Source of the DNA: Drosophila persimilis | Taxonomy: Eukaryota; Arthropoda; Insecta; Diptera; Drosophilidae | Length of the DNA: 64,000 nt | NCBI RefSeq assembly: GCF_003286085.1 | Contig: NW_020825322.1 | Coordinates: 248,001-312,000 of the forward strand | Reading direction: 5' to 3' | Shown: positions 25,810 through 39,262 of the stretch, piece after piece | Position numbering within the stretch: position 1 is the stretch's first letter | How the letters are laid out: the number at the start of each line of letters is the position of its first letter | Notes under the pieces: model-generated | Databases searched by the model: none | Seen by the model: only the letters and a program-made list of their open reading frames with translations | Told to the model about the DNA's origin: nothing | Translations under genes and position numbers: made by a program

Positions 25810-26241
25810 CACACACTTACTCGTATAATAGGCAGGCACTTGGACTGACTCGAGCTTTTGTCTCTGAACCTCAGCCGCTCAACCAGGTATCCAGGTAGCA
25901 GAAGAAGTTTGTTTGTTCTTTTTTTGTTTTGCTTTTGTTTTTAATACCCGCAGTTGTGTGTGTGTGGGGGCCCTGCCCTCTGGGCAAGTTAACGGAAGCA
26001 AGCAATTTAGCTGCTAAAAAGGCCGAGGCCAAGCAATTGGCAATGGCACCGCTGGGAGCTGGCAAGATGGGGAGCCGGGTATCCCAGTGCTGGGAGTCTA
26101 TCGAGCAGCGATTGAAAAATCACTTGACTGCAAGGATGGGCAAGGACACACCTCTCGTATGCTTTAAAGCGCTGTGATTCATTCCCCCACTGGCAGCTCC
26201 TGTGGATGTAAATATGAATATTGGCCATGATTCTGTTTGAA

Positions 26242-26606
26242 TTTCGATTATTTAATTAAGTATGTGCAATCGATATAAGTATTTTCTGATTGACTGTTTG
26301 TTTTTCAAAGGTTTTTTTGTGGATAATCATGTATTAATCGTATTTCTCTGTGAATTTTATATCATTTATAACTGTATCTTTATTTTTCGATCAAATATCG
26401 ATTTACTATCGATTGCAATCTGTTTTGCATCTTCAACTGCTTTTCCTCATGAAAGAGTTCAAGGAATTATAATCGAGAACCAATCAATTTTACTTATCGA
26501 TTACCGATAAATCAATTATTTTCTATTTCTGAAGTTTGAAGATTTCTTAAATTTTTTTCTTTGGGAAATAATCTGTAAACCATCTCTAACGATTAGCTTA
26601 TCGAAT
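26242..26606. repeat. ATCGAT-rich cluster
   Basis: An AT-rich segment with CAATCGATAT, AAATATCGATTTACTATCGATT, AATCGAGAACC, TTATCGATTACCGATAAATC and TTATCGAA. Several sites match the DREF element (TATCGATA) or the CGATA core of BEAF-32. Confidence 0.5.
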
Positions 26607-28613
26607 GTGCCTTCATTTCATGCCTCTATTCAATCTATTCAATCACATTCACTCAGCCATTCGTGCGGCCACTTCTTTGATTGTAATACGAGCCCTCGTA
26701 TATTGTATATCAATGAGTTTTCAAGTGACTTTTCCTCTCACTTTTCTCCTCCACTCTCTCTATTTTCTAACTCTCTTCCTCTCTCTCTTCTGCTCTGTGA
26801 CCCTTCCTCTAAAACTCCATTTTTCTCTCCGTCTCTTTTCCTCTATGACTCCATTTCTCGTTCACTTTTGCAACTGTCGTAATTTGCGCGCTTTGTTTTA
26901 ATTAAAATTCAAATGCGTTGCAATTTCATTAATTACCAGTCACTCACACACACACGGAGGGCACACACTCCATAGACAGTGGCAGACGTGGCAGACATGG
27001 CTCTGATGTTGCCTCTGCTGCCGGCTGCCTGCTGCCACTTGCAGCCATTTTATAGTTGGGAGGCTTTTGAAAATGGCGCTGACGTGACTCCCAGGACGCA
27101 CCGATCCAGGGTGCCACTGGTGCTGCATGCCACCAGCGAAGCGAACCATGAAAGCAAACGCATTCCCCTGCAACAAGGGGCACACGCCTCTCTGACTCTC
27201 CGCCTCTCCACCTCTCCGGCTCTCCGGCTCTCCACCTCTCACTCTTCTACGGCAAAAGCGGTGAACCGCATTCGCACGAAGCCTGTCCGGCAGAGCCACT
27301 GCCCCGTGCCTCACCCTCACCCTGACCGTCTATGTGTGTGTCAGTCAACAATTCAATTACCGTGTTGATGATTTTGTGGCATGCAACATGGCGAAACGAG
27401 TTGCAAATGCGATGCGAGAGCGCTGTCTCCCGCATCGTGTCTGGACTTCGTATCCGTTGATGTTTTGCCTGCCACAATTTTCAGGATCTACAGCATTTTA
27501 ATGAGCAATTGATTGCCAAGGACTCCCCGACGTCCTTCTGCCCCTCACCACCCCACCGCCCCACCGCCCCACGCTCCGGGCATTGCCTACTTTCCAGCGA
27601 CAATTTGTCAATTAGTTTGTCAATTGTGTTGGCAACACTTTCCCCTCCAGTTTTCCACCGCTGCCCCCGCGGGTACCAGCAGGCGAAAAAAGTGAGTGCT
27701 GCCGCAATTAAACAAATGCTTTTCGCTCGCGTTGTCTCTGTCTCTGGGTCTGACTCTGACTCTGACTCTGTCGAATGGCCCGAAGGCCGAAGAAATGCTT
27801 AACACTTTCAATTAAACGCATTAATTTTATGGGATTATGCCAGTAGTAGATGGAACGGTGGGGCACGTCCTGCTTTGGGTACTGCTCCTGCGGCCCCGGT
27901 ATGGCGCTCAGGCGCTCGGGCGCTCAGGCGGTCGCATCGCATCGCATATCAAATTTAATTTGCTCATTTGCCCTAAAAGCTTTTAATGTGTCTTGGGTGG
28001 CCCAGCGCCCTCCTGTCGGCGTTCGGCGTTCGGCGGAATGCCCTGCCTCCTCCTTACCTCAGCAGAAATGCGCCCCTAATTAAATTCAATATTAAATTGA
28101 GCAAAACGCAATTAACTCAAAAGGCGCACAGCACAGCAGAGCAGAGCACAAACACACACACCGAGCAGACGTCGGCGATGGCGACGATGGAAACGATGGC
28201 CACATCGGTGGGGGGCAGCAGAGTGGGATGGCGAAGGAGTGTTGGGGAGGAGACTCTGGCACAGAGCCAGGGCATAGGCCAGGCCATCCTCATCTTCATC
28301 TTCATCCTCTCATTGTCATAGCCAAAGCCATGGGACATGGGCATGGGGCAGGGGGGGGCAGTGGCAGACACACATTTAACCTAAGCAAAACGTATACGCA
28401 ACGCAACGCAGCGCAGCGTTCACTCTGCTGACTCTGATTTGCCACAGAGAGATAGAGAGAGAAAGAAAGAGGTGCGTAGAAGTAGATGTAGATAGAGAAG
28501 GGGAATGGGAGAGAGACATAAACGGCATGGGTTGGCCATAAAAGGATGGAGGCACAATGGCGACAATTGCGGCTGGTAGTGGAGCCAAACAAACGGGCAC
28601 ATTATAGCTTGAG

Positions 28614-28835
28614 TTATCGATATGATCGATAGGTTATCGATAAAATACAGAGAAGTGGCAGGGGATTGCTGAGCTATCGATGTAATGATCGGTTAGAGAT
28701 CGATAAATAAAACGATTATCGTTGAGAAAAGAGAGAGAAACACAAAGAAACCAGCTAAAACCAACTTAATGGCTAATCATCGTAGTTTCTACAATCGATA
28801 AATGATCAGTGATCGAAAATTAATCGACACGATTC
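28614..28835. repeat. TATCGATA cluster (DREF/BEAF-like sites)
   Basis: TTATCGATATGATCGATAGG, GTTATCGATAAAA, GCTATCGATG, GATCGATAAAT, ACGATTATCG, AATCGATAAATG and AATCGACACG occur within 222 bp. The first 30 bp contain three CGAT palindromes. Confidence 0.6.
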
Positions 28836-29711
28836 ACAGAAAGATTATTACTCACTGAGGCAGAGAGAATCAGGTATGTAATCTTCTACAATCGTTTATT
28901 CATTCGATAGCACTAAAAACTACGAAATTTTGATGCAAGTTTTTGGGCAAGGGTCCGATAGATTTCGATGCGTACTTATATGTATATGGCTGTCATCTAT
29001 CAGCACAAATGCAACGTTATCTTTGTGCTCTTCCACAATGGAAGGACCATCTGTGCACCACTGTAGCACCTAAACCTCAACCTCACGTCACATTCAACCA
29101 CTGTGGCACCTCCACCTCATGTCACCTTCCAACCACTGCTCTTATGACTCCACAGAACGTTGGCGGCTGTTCCTCTCCCTCTCTCTATCCGGCTGTTGTT
29201 GTCGTGTGGGGGCGTTGAAACAAAAACGAAGGACAACAGAGGTAGTTACATAGATAACAATTAACAACGTTTGCCAGTTGCCCCGTGTCCCGCGTCCCGT
29301 GTCCCGAGCCCCAACCCCAGCGACAGAGCCACACGGCCACTGCTACAGCCAGTGTGTGCCCCACATCATCATCATCATCATCAACATCATCATTGCTGAG
29401 AGTTGCCTGTGCAACCCGGGGGCTACGTTTTGCCAATCTTAGATGTCGGCAAACATTTTGTGTGCGTGTTGCAGCCTCCGACTGCTCTTCGATGCTACTG
29501 TTCTGGGGTCCATAGTCTCTGGCCTATAGTCTCTCTCTCTCTCTCTGGTACCACGTCTGGGTCTCTGGTTCTCTCTGGTCTGTGGCCACCGATCCGATGT
29601 GTGCCAGCGATAACAATGCGCCCCAGAAGCGAAAACTGAGCGACGGAATCTCCGCCGACACATGCAAAAGCAAAATTAATGTCTGTTAATGTTTTGTAAC
29701 CGCCTGCCGCA

Positions 29712-29743
29712 TGCTCCTGCCCCTGCCCCTGCCCCTGCCCCTG
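29712..29743 (+). repeat. (CCCCTG)n repeat
   Basis: Five CCCCTG-type units. On the NetB strand they are G-tetrad-forming GGGG runs, so a quadruplex could form in the pre-mRNA. Confidence 0.85.
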
Positions 29744-30235
29744 CTACCCCTTCCACTCTGCTGAAAACCCAGCGGAGCAGGCAACGAAAACTTTGGATAC
29801 ATCACATCCAAAGTGTTTAATGTTTCATAACACAGAGCTCTGACGGAACTGACGTGATGACGAGAACACGGCAGACCGGAGTTATCTACGGGTATGTACT
29901 CCAACTATGCCGGGGGGGAGGCGGTGTTCGTGGAGAGGGGGGCATGTGGAGGTTAAGAGAGTACGAAGTATGGGGGTTAGTGGGGGTCACAGAGCAAATG
30001 TCAAATTGCAATCTCACTTTCAGTTGCCAGTCAGTTTTGCTGAGTACTGCCGCAGCTCCCAGATTGAGATGGTGATGGTGATGGCGGGGAATGCACCAGG
30101 GGGGGTTGCGGTGTGCGAACACTTTTGCAGCGGGTAGTGGGTGGTGCGGTTTGGCGCAGGTTGTTTTGATTTTAATTAAAAATTCCTATTGTAGTGGTTC
30201 TAATGGTCTCCTGATTGGAAGGTCATAGGGCATAT

Positions 30236-30455
30236 TGATAACTGGTCGATAACCTAATGGAGAGTTATTGATTATCGGCATAAATGTAAAATATATCTAG
30301 ATACAGTCCATATTCATCAGCACATCGATCACCACAGAGTGGTTTCGATTATAAATAAAAACTCATAACTATTGCTTCAAGCAAATAAAATTCATATAAT
30401 TTTCCGATAGCTGCACGATAATTTACCAAAAATATATCGATTACTTATCGATAAA
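30236..30455. repeat. ATCGAT-rich cluster
   Basis: GGTCGATAACC, GATTATCGGC, CACATCGATCACC, TTTCGATTATAA, ACGATAATTT and ATATCGATTACTTATCGATAA, in AT-rich DNA. Confidence 0.5.
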
Positions 30456-30940
30456 TGGCAGCAAACCTCTCTGAACGGCAAAACTGATGTTCGCTAATGG
30501 AAATTCAAGGTATATTCTGCATCGATCACTGCCTGAACCAAACCTCACTTTCTTTGCCATCATCGTCATCATCATCAAAGAGCCATCTCGTAATCAGATT
30601 GCTGTTGCATGCATATTCATTGACCGACCACCCACACGCCTTGGCACACGTTGCCCCACGGCACCAAGCACCTGCCTGCCCCAATGCCTGCACCGTGCAC
30701 CGCCAAGCCATGCCACCCATGACCGCCTTCAATTTCGCAAGGCACGTAACGGTGGGTGTTGCTTCAGCAAAATGCTCAACTCAATTGCAATTACATGAAA
30801 TTTTAGCTTATAATTTGATTAAACTTTTCAATTACAATATGCAATGAAGTCGCTGTGTGGCAGTGGCAGTGGCACAGCCAGGACGCGGTCTCGGGCAGCC
30901 CCGCACGAAGGCGTGCCACCAAACAGGGGAGTGTAGAGTG

Positions 30941-30976
30941 TCTGTGTGTGTGTGTGTTTGTGTGTCTGTGTGTGTG
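30941..30976 (+). repeat. (GT)n microsatellite
   Basis: Interrupted GT run with TTTG and TCTG breaks. Confidence 0.85.
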
Positions 30977-32361
30977 CGGGAACTGCTAATTCCCACAATT
31001 ACAATTTGCTGGCAAGGCAATCGGGAGCAGCCGAGACCCAGACCCACATCCCACCAGAGACCTCCCAGGCGACAACGGAGGAGTTGGAGCTGGAATAAAA
31101 AAAAAAAAAAAACGAAAACCTGCACCTGTACCGGCTCTTGGCCATGCGCCAGACCCACAGTCGTACCCGTAGCCAAAGCATATGCCAAGGCCTAGACCAT
31201 GCCTCTAGGCCTCTGCTCGCCTTCTCCTTCTCTTCGTTTATATAATTTCTCCCTATCTTTCTGTCGCTGTCGCAATGTGGCCCGTTGTCTGCGCTGTGGT
31301 TCATAATCTTAAATTGCGAGAGGCCCAGACCCCAGTCGCAGGTTCGTCGAGGGTTTCGGCGAGGTTGGGCTAGTTGTTTGGGTTGGTTGGTGGTTGGATG
31401 GTTGGTTGGATGCCCACGTACATACGTGCTCATGTGTGCAATGCGATAGAATTTTATTTTTTCCTCCTCATCTTCTGATATACCCTGTAGGCAGAGTGGC
31501 ATTGGAGGAAGTGTCCTCGATCCTGTGATCTCTTTTGAAGGAACTTCCATATAGACTCTCTACATCATTCTTATAATAGGAGTGTACCATGTGTTTTTGC
31601 TGCCAATCGAAGCATTGAATGGTAGTCATGCAGCAGCGCCCTTCGGTCGGTCCTTTGTTTTCTCTTTGGTGTTCTGTAAGTCATGCAGACAGGGTGCAAT
31701 CTAGGGTATCTCTAGCTTCGTTTCCCATGGGCTCCAGTATTTATTTTCTTGCTGGTTTTTTTCTGCCTTTGCTGCAGGTTAATCTAAATTAGTAAAATAT
31801 ACACGCAGAGGCAGAGGCAGAGACTGAGGCAGGGGTACAGGTGGCATCAACACAAGAGAGGCAGAAGAGGCAACATCGTTGTGGGCATCGGCATCGGGTT
31901 TAACTAACTCAAAGGTAAATAGACAACGTCAGCGTCTGATGTTGCAGCATCCAAACAGCCGCAACGACATCGTCAAGCGTCGACAACTCTTCAGATTGTT
32001 GTTGTTGCTGTTGTTGCAACTCTCCTCTCTGCTGTCTGGATGCGGTCGTGGATGTGGACGTGGATGCCACATCCTCATCGTCGTCATGCAAAAAATCCAA
32101 GTAAACTTTAAACAAAACTTGGCACAAAGCTGCTGCTGCTGCCTGCTGCTGCTGCTGCTGCTGCTCCCCGCCTTGGTTGTTGGTATTATTTGTTGCAAGC
32201 TATTTGTTGCACAGAGATGAGCAGCTAGTGGCATGGGGCTACTGGAAATCACAAGCTTAAAAGTGACTCTGGGGCATAATCGTATGTGTATCTTGTAGAT
32301 GCTGTGATTTCGATGACAACGATGCAAAATACACAAAGATTCAATGAATATTTATGGAAAA

Positions 32362-32380
32362 GTCCCACTGGGAGAGAGCA
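32362..32380 (-). repeat. Dispersed motif, decayed copy
   Basis: GTCCCACTGGGAGAGAGCA resembles the right half of copy 5. Confidence 0.35.
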
Positions 32381-35300
32381 GGTCGTAGAGAAGCATGGAC
32401 AGTGACTGCTGGTGTAAAAGGGTGACAGTTCCTAAGGATTCAGGGAAGAAACCGTTTTCCAAGACACAAAAATTACTATGAATGTTATCTTAAGGTCGTA
32501 TATCTTAAGGTCGAGGCGCGTGTGCCGTTACATTCAGTTCCCCAGTGACTTTTGCGCAGTGACTACTTCTTTGCACAAACAATGCCCAAGGCAGTGACTC
32601 CCCTCTCTCCAGCCGTTTGCTGTGATATGTCATGTCACTCTGTTCACAGAATCACATCTTGGACTTTGCTCCTCGCCGCATTCGTGTAGCCGAAAAAAGT
32701 AAAGCGAATTCGCCTATTTTTAAGCCGATTTGCATTCACAAATCACGTTATAATAACAATCACAGTGCCGGCTCGTGACTTCACTGCGAGAATTCGACCT
32801 CCCTCAGACGGCAGACGGCAGTCGACGGGAGCATAAGAGGATTTTCATTAAAGCGCATAAAAGTGTGCCCCCCGCTCCACAATGACTGCGAGTACGAGCA
32901 TTTTCTCTTATTCTTGCGATTGTTGTGGAGTATCTTTCTCACTCTATCTGCATGCCGATACAGCAAAAGATGGTATGGAAAGAAAAAAAGAAAAAAAACG
33001 GAGCAGGAGGAGGAGCAGGAGACATTCCCATTCCACCACTCGACACGACTACGACGCCAGCCATAGCCGGAAATGCGCAGACAACAACAACGCGCGTGCC
33101 CCAACAAGAGGCACTGCCTTGGCCTTTGCCCCCCCATCACCCAGCCGCAAACAATCCCTCATTCCGCCTGTGAAAACCACCTTTCACTCAGTGTTGTGTT
33201 TGCCCCAAAAACGCAGTCAAAGGTAAATACAGAGAGGCGCCTCGGGAAGACTCGTCGAAGAAGTCGATGGAAGAGATACCCTTTAAGGTCATTCGATTTT
33301 GGAGTGGATTTTTAGATCGATAAGGAAGGTAAAAGTCTGATGTAGAGCCACACGTGATCGGACATTCAGATACATCGGTACTCAGTTAAGATATACTCAT
33401 AGATATATCGTATCCATATTCATTTATCTCTATCATACGCTTATCCCAGCTGGCTTCCGAAAGGGTATACAAAAAATGTCTTTCCCTTTCTCCCTCCTGC
33501 TCTCCCCCTCTCCCTCTGTGGTATGGCCTTCTCTTTCGCTTTCTCAGGAGCGGAGCAATGTAATAGATGTCACAGATTAGTACAAGGTTATTCCGGCCCT
33601 GGAGTTACGGCTCGAAAGGCCGTCGTTGTCGTTGTCGTTGTCGCTGTCGCTCTGTCATTAAAAGTGTAATAAATACAACGCACCGCAGCAACATGCAACA
33701 TGCAGTGGCAACATTGAAGTCAAAACAACAGCAACAGCAACAAAGTCGGGGCAAAGTCAAGTACATCGTACGCTGTAGTATCATTTGCACGTACTTGTCA
33801 CTCGAGTCGTGCCCCAAAGCTCCCACCAAACCCCCCCACCACCCAGCCAATCCCTTGGTGCCTTCGGATCCCGCTGTTTCTGCCACGCTGCCACTGTGTT
33901 TCTCTGTTGCTGGTTGCTGGTTGCTGGCTACAGCCACGATTGCCCTTTGGGCTTCGTGTCTATGCCAAGGCCTAGACAGCTTGTCAGCAACTCATATTCC
34001 ATCTTCCTTTTTTCATATGCAGCCGAAACCCATGCCGGACTGCCACAGACAATAGACTAGGGCATACCCCTTTAAATAAATTCCAGGAAAAAAAAAATAA
34101 TATGTGTTATGATCTGATATGGATATAATTCTGAAAAGGACATCTGCCAATGGGAGGTCAAAAAGGGTGGGAGAGGGCTGCTTCATATTCTTCCTAAAAC
34201 AATCCGCAGACAAGACGATTTATCAGCTATAGCTAGACAAAAGCTTTGCCTAGAACTCTACCAAAAATCAACATCAATTCTTTAAAACTACAGTCTACAA
34301 TAGCTTGCCTCTGCCTGTTACATATCTCTTCCCTAAGCCCATATACCCTCATTTCCTACCTCTTCTGAGGTAACAAAACTTCTGCTTGACCGACGTACGG
34401 CTCCCTCGCCCTCTCTCCAAGTCTCTCTTTGCACGAGAGAAGGTATCGCATTATGTCCAGTCGACTGATTTGGCAAAGGGGACAGACGAACGACGGACGA
34501 CGGACGGGGAACAATCATTTGAATGCTCCACACTTTGCATAAAATTAATATCGCGATGGCCTGGTCGACTCCACGCACATCTCCTCATCTTTTTCTTCGA
34601 CTTATTTTTCTTCTGACTTTCTGGGGATGTGTTTCCGACAGTTCATTTCGAGTGTTTTAACGGTCGGCCACATCCGCCGCTGGGACGCTGGGCTGCTGTG
34701 CCCCTGCCGCTGCCGCTGCCGCAGCCGTTTGGGGCAGCATCATCATACTGTCTCTTTCTGTTTCTGTCTCTGTCTCTCTATATTTTCTTATATTTTTTCT
34801 TCTCTTTTTTCGGTCTGTTCACTCGCATAATTCGCTTCGCTTCGTTTTTTTTTTTATTTATGTTTTTTTATGTATAACTTTGCCATTTCAAATATTTAAT
34901 TTTAAAAAATAATTTATTCATTTCCGGCGAAAAGCGAGAACTCTCCCTTGTCCCTTCTTCCGGTTTCGTTTCCCTCCCACGCACCCCCCATACCCCTCTT
35001 CGCCCTTTCTCCATCAAGGGCCTTCCTGTTGATGATATTTCTTGGTTCATTTTTTCGTTGTTTGGTGCCGCTGCTTTTCCGCTTTTTTGGAAACCGCAAA
35101 TTCATTTTCATTTTCTTTGTTTTGCCCGAGGAAAGCCCCCCTACCCCCAGCAGTGCCGGGGCGGAAAATTGAAACTGAACTGTAATCAAAGCCCAGCTAT
35201 TGATGTCATCTCCTCCTCAGCATCGACATCATCATCCCTATTCCATTCCATCATCATCATCAGCCGTCCATTGAGCGGGAAATGTAAACGAATATTTGCA

Positions 35301-35455
35301 TCAATTGGCAATATGAATTTTGAGTTTAAATAAAGAATATTTTTTTGTTGGTTGAAAATTCAATTCAACGGTGGTGGGGGGGTACACATTTTGTAGGGCT
35401 CCAAGATCACGCCTAATCCAAGAATTTATCGCAAAAGGTTAATGGAAAAAAATTA

Positions 35456-35602
35456 ACCATTGCTCCATTTGATTAATCGATTAAATATCGCTTACTGATT
35501 CTAGCTAAAGAGTATATAAAATATATCTGGACGATACTCGTATATAAATTATATTTACGGCTTAAAAGGATTCACTAGTGGAACCCATTCACAATCGATA
35601 TA
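35456..35602. repeat. Small ATCGAT group
   Basis: ATTAATCGATTAAATATCGC and ACAATCGATATATACC within AT-rich DNA. Confidence 0.35.
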
Positions 35603-37356
35603 TACCTCAATCTGAAATAAATAAACATCTAAAAATTATTTAAATTAAATTTAATTTAATTGGAACTGGACATGTTTTAGAAAAATAAATTTCATGGCTT
35701 TATTTAAATGGCAATTGAATGAAATTCAGTGGCAAAGACAGCTGACAACATAATGGCATCAGAGAATCCATTGAGAACTAATCAAATAATCCAGATAATT
35801 AATGACATTTGAGGGATGAAGAACAATAGATTTGATAATTGGCATTGCGTGAGTTCAAATGCTGTTATAAAACACAGCATCGGCCACTCCTCCACTTAGT
35901 TTAATGATTTCGTTCACTAAAACCATTTATTCCATCCAAAAGCACAAACAACTCTAAGGGAAAAACTGACTCATGGCAAGACAAATGAAAACTCAATCAA
36001 AAGAGCTCTAAAAACCAACTGCTAGTTAGAGTAAATCTCTCTCGTTTTCCATGGCGAATGTTTCACTCAGCATTGATTTAAGGGCAGGTTCGTGGAAATC
36101 ACTCATACGCCAGGTGTGCCACAAGCACACACTGAAACGTAGCGTTAACTGCTGGTTAAATCAACCGAAAATTGATTGCACTCATTTGTGCGAAGCTTAA
36201 AAATGCATTCGATTTAATTATCGCGTATAAATTTCAGGCACGAACTCTACCCCCTCTGCCCCCTGCCCCCTGACCCCTGCCCACTGCCCATGCCCCTGCT
36301 CACTGCCACAATCCTTTCCGAAATCCAATCCAATCAGCAGCAGCAGAAGCAGTCGTTGCGATGCGATGCGTTGCTGCAGTTAATTGTGCGGCTTTTTGTG
36401 GCAAGCACAGGCAACGAGGGAGGAAATACCTTTGTACATACGAGAATGCACGAATCGGAATACGAATACGAGTACATTCGTACGAGCATTAAGTATTAAG
36501 TGATTGTTAAACGACTTTAATGCTTCCAACGAGGATTGTTCCCACACTGGAGGTCGGTCTCTATGTATCGGAGTAGGGGGAAATGTAGAGAAAATGCAGG
36601 GATAATTAAGCCAAACACAGGAATTCTCATTTGATTGAAATGAAAATTTTTGGCATCATTTTGCTGGATGTTTTTTATTCCAAAAATTACCACAAAATAA
36701 AATTACGGCAATTTGATGCGTAGACACGTTTTTGGCATTGTGGCTTTTCGATTTTTCCACCATTCCATTTCTTCGCCCGCTTTTCGCTTTTATTTTCTTG
36801 CTGGGAAAATCGCTGGACAATTAACGCATTTTAAATATAAAGCATACGCCGCATTGGCCAAATGAGAACTAAATGGCATTTTCCACACGAACTTTTTCCA
36901 TTCGAATGAATGAAAGCTTAAATTCCATGGCGATGGCTCTTCTATTATGCTAATAATAACTTTATGTGAGTGCTGCCACAGCAACAGCAGCAACAACAAC
37001 AACAAAAACAATAACAACAACAACAACAACAAAAAATGATGCATACAACATTTTAATGAAGTCAAAAATATGTGAGATTTTATTAGTGCATTTTATTGTT
37101 TATCAACTATGTGTGTGGGAGGATGAATGTATGGTCTGTCGATGGATTGTTTTTCCTCTCCTTTGTTTCCTCTGCCTTTTGCGGCCCCATAAATAATGCG
37201 TAATGAACCCGTGAAAACAGGGAAAACTGTGCAGCAGTGGAGCCCTGGAGTCGAGTGGAAACTAAATCACATTGTTAAGCATCTCCCAGTTTTGCGAAGC
37301 AGCCGGCACCCTGGAATTACAGGTGCTCTCTAAAAGAGGGCATGATGGTGCCAAAG

Positions 37357-37368
37357 AATGGCTTAGCA
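37357..37368 (+). repeat. Dispersed motif, half copy
   Basis: AATGGCTTAGCA keeps only the GGCTTAGCA half. Confidence 0.3.
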
Positions 37369-37559
37369 AATATCCTGGCAGCTCGTTTTTCTTCGAACGC
37401 CTGGTGTTCAAAAGTTGTTTAATTGCTTAATTTTTGATCATACTATGGATCACCACTTTTTATACAGATTCTGTATGTATTTTATGTCCAAGGATCATTC
37501 GCTTCGAAATAAACTCTCAATAGCTCCGTGTAAGTATCTCATTTCATAGAAAACGTTCG

Positions 37560-37960
37560 TTCTCCCCTTAAGAGTACAGTACCATACTTTCTAGTATTTT
37601 TCTGGTATTTTTTGTATCATATTTTCTAGTATCTTTATTCCTTGGTTTTAGATTTTTTTTTAAATTTTTTGTTTTTGTAAGCATTCTTCTGGTATTTTTC
37701 TGGTATTATTTCTAGAATTTTTTTGGTATTATTTTTAGTAATTTTCTGTTGTCATTCCTAGTTATTTTTGAGTCACTTTTTAGTGTATTTGGCATTTTGT
37801 GAAGTATTTTTCGAATAACTTGTTAGTATTTTTGTAGCATATAGTCTAGTATATTTCAAAATGTTTTTTGTTTTTTTTTTGTGTTCTATAAGTCTTGTTT
37901 ATAATTTCTTACAATGTTTTTTCTGGTATTATTTTTATAATATATTTATAATAATATAAT
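37560..37960 (+). repeat. T-rich array, unit about TCTGGTATTTT
   Basis: Repeated TCTAGTATTTT and TCTGGTATTTT units, some directly abutting at 11 bp (37688-37720), with many decayed copies. The reverse complement matches the A-rich arrays at 39.0, 41.2 and 43.8 kb. Confidence 0.75.
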
Positions 37961-38984
37961 AAAATATAATAATAATATATTTATAATATTTATAATTTTT
38001 CTTTCGTCAAAAGTACTGCAGGCACACCCACTAATATCCACGTAAGCTGTCTGTTAAATTGTTTGCCGGCTAGCAGGCACTTGGTGCTGGATGGCTTAAT
38101 GCTCCATCAGCTTTTCCACACGGACGCTGATTATTCAAATTTAATGTAAAATACACTCGACGCACACATTTTCCATTTCCGTTTTTATTTTATATTTTAT
38201 TTTATATTTTTGGTTTTTAATTAGCCTGCATTTTATTGCCCCCGCCCTGCCCTTTCCCGTGCCTTGACCCGCCTTCCAACTCATTAGCCAGCGGCGGCTG
38301 CAGTGGCAGTGGCAGTGGCATGGATCGGTGGCATGCCGCAAACAATACATCATTTAAGGCCTTCATTAGTTTATCGGTCATTCATTCGGCAACTGTTCGG
38401 CTGGAAAAAACGTGTTATTAGCGACAGTTTAAAATTAAATTGCCTCTTGAACTTTTTTTATAAATTATTCTCTTTTTTGGTATTTTTGTTGTTGCTGTCA
38501 ATGTTGTCGCTTTTGTCGCTTGAATTTTTGTTGTTTCCCTCTTGTTAGCATATTCATTTGAAAGTTAATGAACTCGTCAATTAATTTTCCATTGTTTGAG
38601 CAGCCGCTGGGCAAAATGACAAATAATTCAATATTAATATGGAGCCCAGGCCCCATCCATGCAGCCAGACATGCAGCAACAGCGGCCAAAGCAGCAGAGC
38701 CAATCGATGCTGGGGCATGCTGCACACGAACTTAAATCATATCGCACATCCACAAGAACAGTTTAAGTTGCATGCCACAGCCACCCGAAATTAGCCTCTG
38801 AGATTGCTGTTGTTTTTGTTTGGAGAAAATTTATTGGAAATTGATTTTCTGCCTTAAGTGTTTTTTTGGAAAGAATTAATAGAAATTGATAGATACAAAT
38901 AGTGAGACACACAGATACAGATAAATGCACAAGCATCTTTATTAAGCAATGAAGATATTTATTACTAAAAAACAAAAAAGTAAT

Positions 38985-39262
38985 CTAACGATTAAAAATA
39001 TTTCCAAGAAAAAAACTAGAATAAATACCAAAAAATAAAGTAGAACAAATATTGGATTTTAACCCGAAGAATAGTAAAAAAAAAATAATAGACAACTTAA
39101 AAATACTGCATTTTATAAAATAAAAATACAGCAAAAATACTAATTGGCTTTAGGTAAAAATATATAAAAAATTATAGATTCTGTGCTCAAAAAATACTTA
39201 GAAAATATATTCCAATACCAAAAAATATGTTAATAATTCTGCAAAAAAAATGGAAAAATAGT
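38985..39262 (-). repeat. A-rich array, unit about AATACCAAAAA
   Basis: ACTAGAATAAATACCAAAAA, AAATACTAATTGG, CCAATACCAAAAAATATG and similar units. This is the reverse-complement family of the 37.6-kb array. Confidence 0.6.

Larger units (their letters stand above)
24527..37559. other. Intron stretch, repeats and ATCGAT clusters only
   Basis: Contains: (GATG)n at 24990-25015; GGCGAC runs near 25260-25285; CTCTCC-type units at 27199-27244; (TCTGAC)n at 27745-27770; (ATC)n at 29360-29395 and 35225-35265; a CT run at 29530-29547; GTTG runs at 31376-31412; (GTTGTC)n at 33622-33650; and AT-rich DNA at 35400-36200. No coding exon is supported. Confidence 0.4.

Noticed and set aside
32882-33226. Plus-strand Arg/Lys-rich frame of 114 codons
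   Set aside because: It is driven by GAAAAAAAG and GGAGCAGGAG runs. Three plus frames are open together and there is no domain.
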